Positions 1-9,500 of a stretch of DNA of 64,000 nucleotides are shown piece after piece (the stretch's first letter is position 1; every line of letters starts with the position of its first letter). Made by a program: the position numbers and the translations under genes. The DNA comes from Micropterix aruncella (Eukaryota; Arthropoda; Insecta; Lepidoptera; Micropterigidae): NCBI GenBank assembly GCA_944548615.1, contig OX155974.1, positions 2,790,001 through 2,854,000 of the forward strand, read 5' to 3'. The notes beneath the pieces are model-generated. The model was not told the DNA's origin, ran no database searches, and was given only the letters and a program-made list of their open reading frames with translations.

Positions 1-596
1 ATTTATAAGATAACTTATGGATAATATTGTTACGTGGATAGGCAGCAGAAGATGCAAAAACACGGTAGAACACTCAACTTGATTTATTACAAAACTATTA
101 CAATACTCTTCAAGCGACAAAGACCCTTATACACACTTCAATATACACTATTTGGTCCTAAAATCGTTTGCACTACTACTAAATACTTTCGCGCCGAAAC
201 GCTGCTAGCACTATTACTCAATACTTTCGCGCTGAAACAGCGCCACTAGCGGTTGTTAGTGTTAACTCTTATCCTGTTGTGAAAATAAAGGGAATCTCCC
301 CGACAACTGGCAATAACGATTTTCGGGGGAATTCGCTCCATTCAGTAGTAAATAGATTTGGATTGGGAGAAAAAAATGCAATAAAATGGTAATAATAAAA
401 TTAAATGTAAAATTAAAATATATTTATTTAAAATTCTTATTAGCTCCGAAAAAAACCGAAATTCCCCAAAAAAGCCCGAAATTGGTTTTTGCCAACCCTG
501 CACAAAATAGCTTGCACTATGCTCAGAATAGTTTCAACGGGCGAGGTTACAGAGGTCTGGAAAGGGGAAATGCTGAAAGGCATTTAAATAAAATTT
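1..596. other. Left-edge stretch, probable Fer1HCH intron
   Basis: AT-rich sequence with no coding region I can support. If the minus-strand exon at 1125-1185 is the first coding exon of Fer1HCH, this stretch and 766-1124 lie in its first coding intron. The small open frames at 34-249 and 386-598 show no recognisable domain. Confidence 0.4.
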
Positions 597-765
597 AAAC
601 ATCTCTGGTGTCCAGTCATAAGAGCATTACCTTCCAATGCATTGGAGGAGGAATGCGAAAGCATTACCTTTCAATGCATTGGAGAAGGAATGCTAAAGTC
701 CCCAATTGTTGTCCAATCATTGTGGCATTGTAGACCAATAGCATGAGCCATACCGTTGCTGTCGT
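597..765 (-). mobile_element. R2-like LINE fragment
   Basis: The reverse complement matches the plus-strand R2-like copy around 9250-9365, the segment that encodes residues such as MAHAIGLQCQNDWTTIGDF. A short piece (GCATTACCTT..CAATGCATTGGAG) is present twice in tandem at about 624-690. It is a dead fragment inside the putative Fer1HCH intron. Confidence 0.6.
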
Positions 766-1124
766 TGTTTCAATCGTAATCAAATCAAAGTGTTTAGAAT
801 GTCCAGAGATTGTCATGAGATGAGGTTCACACCTCTATGAGTCAATCACCGCTAGCACCGCTATTTGAGGGTTAAGAATCCTAGTTCCTACTGGTATTAT
901 AGGAATTTTTATTAAACGGTATTCTTGGCCGGACAGACAGAGAAAACCAGACTGTCCGATCGATAAAACGAACATCTGGACAACCTACATCTATACACAG
1001 ATATGATATATAATAATTCCTCATCAGAAAAACGTTGAGACTACACCTGTCAAAATTCTCTGTCAAGACAATTGTCCGAGGTTATGTTTCAACGATGAAA
1101 ATAATGAGAAATAACGTGACTTAC

Positions 1125-1185
1125 ACTGTAATTTAGCTGCGGACAAAGCGAGGCAGGAAACCAGCAGAACGATCAAAGCCTTCAT
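1125..1185 (-). CDS. Fer1HCH: Ferritin heavy-chain homologue, first coding exon (signal peptide)
   Basis: The minus strand reads ATG at 1185-1183 and then 20 codons of a classic signal peptide, MKALIVLLVSCLALSAAKLQ, plus one base. A GTAAGT donor follows at 1124-1119, so the exon ends in phase 1. The leader 70 bases upstream carries a perfect iron-responsive element. The identity is inferred from that IRE, from the secretory signal expected of insect ferritins, and from the head-to-head position next to an unmistakable ferritin light chain, since insect ferritin HCH and LCH genes are commonly adjacent and divergent. The heavy subunit carries the ferroxidase site in the secretory-pathway ferritin shell. 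None of that domain is visible, because the next exons must lie left of base 1. Another IRE-bearing secreted protein is possible but less likely. Confidence 0.75.
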
Positions 1186-1254
1186 CTTGACCGAAATGGA
1201 AATCCCGACTGCGAAACGAAGAAAAGCGGTAGAGAGATGTCCGTTCGAAGACTA

Positions 1255-1279
1255 CCTTTACGCGCACTGGCATAGAAGG
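1255..1279 (-). promoter_or_regulatory. Iron-responsive element in Fer1HCH 5' leader
   Basis: Read on the minus strand: lower stem CCTT, bulged C, upper stem TATGC, six-base loop CAGTGC, then GCGTA and AAGG closing both stems. All nine pairs form, one as G-T. This matches the canonical IRE (unpaired C, five pairs, CAGUGN loop) bound by iron-regulatory protein. It sits 70 bases before the start codon in the same exon, the position for translational repression under low iron. Confidence 0.93.
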
Positions 1280-3058
1280 CGAACTCCAAACAATGTCCAC
1301 CCCGGCGGCTCTCTAGAGATCAGAATATCGAACAAAGACGTGATAACGATCACGTATTCCACAATCAGCAGATAAAACGCAGCACGAACCGCGCGGACTC
1401 ACTCGAACTGTGGAATATTTTGATTTTTTCAAAACAATGGCGACGGAACTGCAATGTCAGAGCGGATGTCACGGTTTGTCGCGCCTATTTCGTCACAATT
1501 CGAAGCGCTCCCTATAGTAAAAATGAGGGGTCGCAAAACCTTTGCATCCGCGTAATGCGCATTTTGCTCTGCGCATGCTCGTTTCTCTCATATGGTCGAT
1601 CGCTTCCGGCCGTCACGGCAGCTTCCGCCTTCGCCGTGATTCAAGCGATCAGGAGAATCACTTTAAAATATTATCGATATCGATGTTGCCTCTTTTCTGG
1701 CATATTTTTAGGTAGGATTCCTTTGGGAAATATTTTGGGCTGGGGTTTTTATCCATTGGCCACATTATTGACAGGACATACTGTGACACCCTGTATTCTG
1801 TCCCTACGAGCCAACGAGTGATTTATCAGATTGATAATTAGATTATATTACTTATTTAAATTAAAGTAAACCCATAGACACATATTCCTGCAGCATACCT
1901 CAACGCATCGCATCGTAGTATGAGCCTGGCCTTAGCCCCTGATTGCCGAATGCCGAATCTCAGATTTCTGGATTGTGATCCAGGATTATGTTATTTAACG
2001 AGCGTATAGTATAACCTATCAAGGATCGTGATACGGATCACGGGATTTCTAGAAATCCAGAAATCTAAGATATGGATCAAACATCGCTCGATATAATATG
2101 GTATATCGAGCGTCTAGTCTCTTGCCGATATTTATCGTGTCATTCTGGCAGCGATAGAGAAGGACGCGCTAAACGAGACGGCTTCCGCCGCACCCCCAAA
2201 TAACAACCAAAAATATTTAAATATGTAGAAAAAAATATGTAAAGTATTAGATTCTATTCGTCACATATTTTTGTGACGTCAGATCTAGCTTTTCTTTCAC
2301 ATAAATTGCCTTTATAGGTTAGCTCTAAAATATTGCCTGCAGGCAATAAGCTCGCCTTTTCTTAAGAATAAAGAGTTTTATTATTATTATTATTATTATT
2401 ATTCATGACTATCTTGATTAGTCAAGTATTGCGTAATCAATTGAAGTACATTTTCAAAGCTGGCATCGTATATACGAAACTAATTTTCATAGCCATCCAT
2501 TTCTAGGTAGGTATACTGGAATCTGATTTAAAAAATCAAATAGAGCTAATGTCTTGGAGCTAATATTTTACCCATTTTTCTTATTCACTCGCTTTTTTAA
2601 TGCTAAGGCTAATATCAACACAAGCTTTCATTAAATTGTTACTCATCGCTGGTTCACGTCCACGTCTACAGTGTCCACTTGTGATCTTGAATACCACGAT
2701 CTGGATTACTATACAAATAGCGCGATAAATATCGATCATGTATAATTCGCCATACTATATACCCTCGAAAGATACCATTGTCCTGGATCACGATCCAAAT
2801 ATCATGATAAATATCGATCGTGTAGCATTCGCCCTTGAATGTCTTTTAATCGGTCCGATGAAGATCGAGTCGATAAAAATGTATCGATAGATGTTCCTCG
2901 CTATTCCACCCAACAGCTTTTCGAATGTCATTTGATTTTGTTATCTCGGGGGCGACTCGCGCTTTCATTGTTCGAGAATAACTGCGAAATTCCCTGATTT
3001 GGGACGAAGCAATCATTGATAAGTGCTGTAATCGGCTGGAGATTGTTGTGAAACGTCG
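1280..3058. promoter_or_regulatory. Divergent ferritin promoter region
   Basis: This is the shared upstream region of the two ferritin genes. Exact TATCGATA motifs, the site bound by Drosophila DREF, lie at 1672-1679 and 2882-2889, one towards each gene. A 7 bp inverted repeat ACGTGAT/ATCACGT with a 4 bp spacer lies at 1338-1355. A block of about 55 bp ending in GATAAATATCGATC..TTCGCC occurs twice, near 2698-2752 and 2780-2833. I see no convincing TATA box for either gene, so the start sites are not fixed. A LINE 3' end at about 2305-2405 has inserted in the middle. Confidence 0.55.
2305..2405 (+). mobile_element. LINE 3' end with ATT-repeat tail
   Basis: The segment reading TTGCCTGCAGGCAATAAGC..AAAGAGTTTTATTATTATT matches, in inverse orientation, the 3' end of the LINE nested at 58300-59085. 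The simple (TTA)n tail at 2379-2403 marks the 3' end. It is a short 5'-truncated copy inside the ferritin intergenic region. Confidence 0.65.
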
Positions 3059-3136
3059 CCTTCTATACCAGTGCGTGTAAAGGCAGCCGTTTCGAACGGA
3101 CACCCACCAACCAACAATCTTGAATATTTATAAAAG
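3040..3136 (+). other. Fer2LCH: Fer2LCH non-coding first exon (5' UTR)
   Basis: The 3' boundary is set by the donor AAAAG|GTATGT at 3136/3137. The matching acceptor is the long T-tract plus CAG ending at 6579, just 12 bases before the start codon. The 5' boundary is approximate because no transcription start can be read. The exon is included because it carries the IRE and because the coding exon 2 begins with only a 12 base leader. Intron 1 would be 3,443 bases. Confidence 0.7.
3059..3083 (+). promoter_or_regulatory. Iron-responsive element in Fer2LCH 5' UTR
   Basis: Plus strand: CCTT, bulged C, TATAC, loop CAGTGC, GTGTA, AAGG. All nine pairs form, one as G-T. It lies in the presumed first, non-coding exon of Fer2LCH, 53 bases before the donor at 3137. 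It differs from the Fer1HCH IRE at only two bases, and the likeness continues downstream (TTCGAACGGACA in both), so the two leaders appear to share recent ancestry or gene conversion. Confidence 0.93.
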
Positions 3137-3593
3137 GTATGTATATAAACGTTGTTATTTGCTCTATTTAGTAACGGTGGAGATTAAAACGTTTTAAAAA
3201 TGCGTCAACATTTTTGCATATTCTCCAAACATGGAGTTTCCCGTTTGACGTTTCGATTGTATGACGTCTCGTTTGTTTTTTTCCGATTTCCGAGAATTCG
3301 CTTGGAAAAGCATAAAATAGCACAGATTGTTTTTAAAATAGTTAATGCGTGTTGAACATTGGTACTGTTACAACATTCCAATGTTTAATTACCAAGAGGT
3401 ACTTGTTATTAAACTTAAAAAAAAAACAGAATATTTTGTAGAAAACACTTTTGATACTATTGACATTATATCGTATTAGATTGCTGTCGTACTACGATTC
3501 GGCAACCAGCTCCCAGATTCTGAAGCGACGATACATGATTGTCGCCACTCGACGGTATTTGCAATTCTGCAAGCGATTTGACAGTCCTTCAAT

Positions 3594-3690
3594 CGTCAGA
3601 AGTAAGATGCCAAATTTGTCTATGGTCCATTTGATTTACATGGGCCATAGACAAATTTAGCAATCTAAATTTTTCAAGAATAGCCCCCCT
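3594..3690. repeat. Small palindromic MITE (AAATTTGTCTATGG family)
   Basis: AAATTTGTCTATGGTCCAT is followed after a short spacer by its inverse ATGGGCCATAGACAAATTT, then by a TCTAAATTTTTCAAGAATA flank. The same unit occurs in full twice at 51303-51502, where both outer arms are retained. The copy here has lost its left outer arm. Confidence 0.6.
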
Positions 3691-3739
3691 GGACAGACGA
3701 CCCCTGGGCACATGAGATGTCGGCGCCGCCTGCATGTCG

Positions 3740-4130
3740 TTGTTTTAGGAGATAGCTGGGAAATGACTGTAAAAATCCCTATTCAGCAATAATTACCGAC
3801 TATTCCCACCCAAAACGATTGATATTTGAATATGGCGCTGAGAATAGAGGATATTCGATGTAATAAATAGACGCAATCCGAATTGCCCATAGCTCAGAGC
3901 ACTAAGCACGCTCAGAGCCCAGTCCGAATTGAGCATGCGCCGCTCACTGCTAAACAGCCGACCCCGACCAATCAGAACTCGACCAATCAGTATCGAGTTC
4001 CGAGATTAGCTGACGATTCCGAAACAGAATCAGTCAAGTCGTCGGATCAAGGACGATATCAAATTTAATGCGTGCCGCATTGAGGTATCGTATCGCTTCT
4101 TCCGAATCCCGGGGCTGAATTTTACCAGGA
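3740..4130 (+). repeat. Dispersed repeat, full-length copy
   Basis: The block from GGAGATAGCTGGGAAAT through AGAGCACTAAGCACGCTCAG to the CCCGGGGC end matches 54300-54610 in inverse orientation. Parts recur at 43738-43850 and 53060-53155. It lies in Fer2LCH intron 1. The small open frame within it (3883-4068) is not supported as a gene. No class could be assigned. Confidence 0.5.
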
Positions 4131-5581
4131 AATGCAACAAGTAGATGGCGGTCATAGTTCCACTAAAAATATTTTCAAATTTTGAACTCAAACAAAATTC
4201 AAACACTTTACAAACGATTCACAATTCTTCACATTTTCCGCAAATTCCGTTGATTACATGTAATCTTGGGGGAGAGGGGGTCAGGCCGGCTAATTACGTT
4301 TGTTGATATGGGGGTGGATGGGTAGAAAATCCCAAAAACGTGATTACATAATATGTCGACGGCCCCTTATCATTGGTTTAAATTATTGGGTTTTTATTAT
4401 CCACCAGCCCTTTATAAAAAAAACCATTCCTATCATTGTTTATTATAGATGGCCAAATAAATTACGATTAGTTTGGCCGTCAATGCTATTAGCGCCACAT
4501 AAATTTGCCATTTGGAGCTGGGTGATCTAATACCATATATAATCGTGAAAGTCAAAGCCCAAAAACTTTTGTTGAGGGTAATCAATAGAAGGCCCCCACG
4601 ATATGATTCTAACATGCTTTTCCAAGAAAGTAAGGTGTTAGATATACGTCGATTCAAGAGCAGCTGTTTGTGAAACAGTCACTCATGTTCTTCCATCGAA
4701 CCCTAGATAAACGACCACGAAGCCAGCAACACAGAACTACAAGAGCATCTGCAGTTAATTCATCATTTGCAAAGGCAATTAAACTTTATCGCATCCAAAA
4801 TATTCAACCGTCTTGATGACGACATAAAAAAAATGAAAGCACCTTTTTATTTAATAAAAAAATAAAATGGCTTCCTGACGATATAGGTCGTTCAAGGACA
4901 GAGAATGATCTTCTGCAAATCATCTCTTAGAAATAATATACCTGCATAAATGTGATATAAGATAATAAACATAATATAACATATATGTGTGTATGTATGT
5001 ATATGTATATATGTGTATATGTATATGTGTGTGTATAAGTGTATGTGTCCTACGTCAGTTATGCTTCTCCACCCAAGTCTGAAAATAAATCGTATGCCCA
5101 GATACAGGCTATACTCGGCCTAGTTGGGCATGCGCTGCGCATGGTCATGTGAATGTGGGTCGTCGTTTACTTCGCTCCATTACTTGGTATGACCATTTTA
5201 TGAATTTCGCATGTTATGTTTAAAATAAATAAATAATAAATAAAAAATCAATACAATGTTGCAAATGGAAAAAATATTACTTTCTTTAATTTTTCTATGT
5301 GTTGTTGTGTCGTTTAGTGTATTTTTCATTAGAAACCATGAAGTGATTGTTAAGATATATACAGATTCGATTCAGCAATCAATCATTATGCCTGTCAATA
5401 AGACCACTTCAAAATGGCTGATTTAAATTGATCGGTTTATTGATATAGTGTAAATAATATGTAGAAATATATTGTGTGATAAGAATATTATCAGTTGTGA
5501 ATCATTGGTCGCCGATTAGGAATTATTGCACTGTTTTCATAGTCTGATGTTGGACCTTTGTCAACCGAACCATTTCAAATT
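4131..5581. other. Fer2LCH intron 1 interior, no gene seen
   Basis: AT-rich intronic sequence. A piece around 4340-4560 (ATAGATGGCCAAATAAATT) is shared with 48600-48790. A TG/TA microsatellite lies at 4981-5049. No coding region could be supported. Confidence 0.5.
4981..5049. repeat. Mixed (TG)n/(TA)n microsatellite
   Basis: An alternating purine-pyrimidine run of TATG, TGTA and GTGT units, about 69 bases, imperfect throughout. Confidence 0.8.
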
Positions 5582-5990
5582 TTAACCCTTCGAGTAGCGG
5601 CATAATTTCATGGCAGACTGCGGCAATTTATTGGAATTTCTTGCAATATCGCTGCGCTCGACAAAAAGTACTAAACCTATGGAACTACTATAGCAATCAT
5701 AAAATGAATAACTGTGCAATGATCGCATTGAAATTTCGTATATAGAATATTGAAATCTCATTTTGTAAAACAGTTATATAATTATGAGAAAGTCGAAAAA
5801 GTGAAAAAAACTCGGCATTTCTAACTTGTACTTGTCTTACGGAAAAATACGGTACCCTATTTAGAAATTGTAAATGCTATCGTGATCTTTATTAGATTCT
5901 CTATCAAAGGTAATATTTCATTTTGCTTATTTATGTACAAAAAATATTTATATATTAGCTCATAAAAACCAATAAAATTTTTGATGATTT
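5582..5990 (+). mobile_element. TTAA-flanked element copy (truncated)
   Basis: Begins TTAACCCTTCGAGTAGCGG and continues with sequence shared with 8839-9099, 10286-10445 and the interior of 60959-61618 (AAATCTCATTTTGTAAAAC). It serves as the empty-site reference for the R2-like insertion at 9100. I could not find its right end. Confidence 0.55.
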
Positions 5991-6591
5991 CTCGAAAATA
6001 ATCTCAAAAAAAATAACCTCATTAAATTTTAAATACATCGAAAACTTCATATATTTCAGCGAAAAACAAACACAGATGTATTTTGTCAACAAATTAGGCA
6101 GACGTTTGGCATTTTTAGAGTTATTTAGCGCAAAAAACTCAATAATTAGTAATGACGCCATATTTTTCCGCTGCACCCAATTTTTAAAAAAAATACAGTT
6201 ATAATTGGAATAAAATGTACATAACATCACTGAATTCGGTTGATTAAGTGTTTTAGAATCAAATTATCTATTCATATTCCAACTGAAAACACAAAAAAAC
6301 TTCACAACCCATTGCGTTATGCGGTCTAAAAAACCACGCAAAAGCTGAAGTCAAAATCGTGCTCTTTGACGAGGGGCGACTATGTTCACATTTCTTTGGG
6401 TATGACAGAGACGAATACATAATATTGCTTCCCTTACGAAAACCTATTGTGTGACGTCAAGTAGGTCTCATGCACACTGTAAAGAAGTTCAACCTTGCCC
6501 CGAAAAGACCTCATACGAACTGATTCAAAAGAAAATATCTATTTAAATTGATTTGAACAGTATTACCTTTTTTTTTCAGAATAACTCAAAA

Positions 6592-9500
6592 ATGAAAGGA
6601 GCATTTGTCGCATTGGCGGCCCTGTTTGTGGCGTGCGCGAGGGCTGATTACTGTTACAACGATGTGTTGACGAGCTGCGCTCCCAGAGGCCCCAATGCCG
6701 GTACAATAAGTTTTTATTTAACCTTTTGATACTTATAATGAAACATCAGTCAATTTGACCGACTTGCATTTTTGCATTTATATGATGGCTAAACTGTATG
6801 ACTTTGACACTTGCTTTGCCCAATACCTGCCTCACAACCAGTCCATAACTCAATATCGATTAGTTCCACAAGGCGCATCCTATGCAATAGTCACATTTGT
6901 CATTTTACGGTCGGTCAAATTTACTGTGTGTTACCCTTTTAGTTTTGTTGTCGGTTAGAAATGCCATATGTTTCCTTTTTTGTAAAGAGATTGTATATGA
7001 TTTCAACTTCTTTGTGTGTATTGTAATAGTGTATAAACTGTATATAGCCTGTAAATAGCTTTTGTTATACATTTTTCATACATAATGAACAGTGCTGGTA
7101 GTAGTAAGTCCTTTTCAACTCACGATCCCGACTTTGGGTGACAATAATTACAACTCAAGACCTCGAGACGATTAAGACCATTTCCAGACTGAAGTCTGTC
7201 AGTGTGTCTGTATGTATTCCTCCAGGATAGTGCCTAAACGCTTCAACCGACTGAGCTGAAATTCGGCATATAGGCATCATTTGGTCATGGTAAGAGTTGA
7301 AAAGATTGTGAAAAGTTGAATAGAAATTGGTCCACTATTTTATTTTTAACACGCTTTTATTAGGTCGACCTGTATGTAACTATGTAATGGAATCTAAGGT
7401 AACTAATTTAACCATTTTCCAAGGATCGCAGCGTCATGAAAATTGGCAGCTGTATGTAGTTCTGTTGACAATACAATAATATGGTACTGTCGAACTGATC
7501 TGATGATGGAGTCGGAAGATATGAACTGGAACTTCATGATGGAACATCGTATCATAGCTGTGTCTGGACTTGTTAGAAAAGTCTCAGAATGAACTTTGAC
7601 CACGATTAGGTTTCAAGGTCTGATGATGAAGCCGAAAGATAGGCACTGGCATTCCATGATGGAATATCGTATCATAGCCGTGTTTGGACTTGTTAGAAAG
7701 GTCTTGTAATGAACTTTGACCATGATTAAGTTTCAAGGCCTGATGATGAAGCCGGAAGACAGGAACTGGCATTCCATGATGGAATATTGTATCATAGTGG
7801 TGTTTGCACTTGTGAGAAAGGTCACGTTTTTTTTGTTTTTACGTGCATTTATAAAAGCGAGTTTTTAGTGTTTTTTTTAAACTATTATTTTTTTTCTTGA
7901 CATTTTATTGACATTTATGTGACATTTAAAACACAAATGACATTTGTGTTTTTTATTCTTTTTCATATATTTACTTCTCTAATAGGTGCAGAGCTGGCTA
8001 GTTGTACAGCCCAATACAGCGCATTTAGCGGCATTCAATCGGACCTGCAGTCATACGTCAATTCGCACATAGAGAAGTCGTACGAGTATCTCCTGATGGC
8101 GACGCACTTTGGCAATTACCAGAAGAACAGGCAAGGTTTCCACGGTCTGTTCAAGAAGCTCAGCGACGAAGCCTGGGAGAATAGCATGGAGCTGATCAAG
8201 TACATCACGAAACGAGGTACGAACCGCATTTCAAATGTTACACTCTCTTTGCCCGAGTGCCGGACGACACTTCCCTAATCTGACAGCAGTCTCCTCGTTC
8301 GCCGGCTCTTCTCGTCCACCGAGGACCAGATTGCTCAGCTTCATTGTACGATTTGGCAACCCTTCCGAAATAGTAAAATACAGGCGGCGCTGATAGCATT
8401 GACGGTGAAACTAATGGCAATATATTTGGCCATATACAGGACAGGATGAGTTTTTCATTAGTGACATCCTCGTAGTGAGTGAATCAGTACAAGTAAGTGA
8501 GCATCTTTCAAAAACATTTTTTTTTAAAATTTTGAAACAAAAAAATGTTTTGAAAAATATGTAGTATAAAAAGAGATAAGCGCGTAGAGCCATCTAGTGG
8601 TAATTAAAATATTGCGTTTTTTGTTTTTTTTTCTAATTTTTATATCAGTCTTTTAATCTTGATTATTTGTGGTTTTACCTACTGCTCGATGGCCACAGCA
8701 CACTCATTGCTTCTCAAGCATTTTTTCAATACATACAAAAAAAAATATTTTTCCACAATTTTTTACTAAAAGTTGCTTATTAGCTCATACTGATTCACTC
8801 ACTTCAAAGATGCCGATTAATTAAAACTCAACTCGTATTTAACCCTTTGAGTAGCGGTATAATTTCATGGCAAATCGCGGCAATTTATTGGAATTTCTTG
8901 CAATATCGTCGCGCTCGACAAAAAGTACTATAACTATGGAACTACTATAGCAATCATAAAAAAAATAACTGCAATGATGGCAATAAAATTTCGAGTATAG
9001 AATATTGAAATCTCATTTTGTAAAACAATTAGATAATTATAAATAAATATGAGAATTTCGAAAAAGTGAAAAAATCTCGGCATTTCTAACTTGTACTTGA
9101 CGTACGTACTGTACGTACTTGTACTTGTACGTAGACTTCTACAAAAAGTTCCTTACTGGAATCAGCCAGAATGGCACTGGTCTGGGGTATGGCAGTACAA
9201 CCACGAGCGACGTGGACTTGAAGAAGTCTCTTTTGCGGGGAGATTACGACAGCAAGAGTATGGCTCATGCTATTGGCCTTCAATGCCAGAATGATTGGAC
9301 AACAATTGGGGACTTTTGCATTCCGCCTCCAATGCACTGGAAGGTAATGCTCTATGACTGGACGCCAGAGATGATGAAATTTTATTTGAATGCCTTTCAG
9401 CATACACTTCCAGACCCCAGTAACCTTGCTCGTTGGAGCTTTGCCGAGGATAGTTCTTGTCCCCTCTGTAGCAATACCCCTTGCACCGCTAGACACATTC

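Noticed and set aside
7499..7828. CRISPR-like array
   Set aside because: Units are contiguous with no spacers, and the DNA is from an animal genome.
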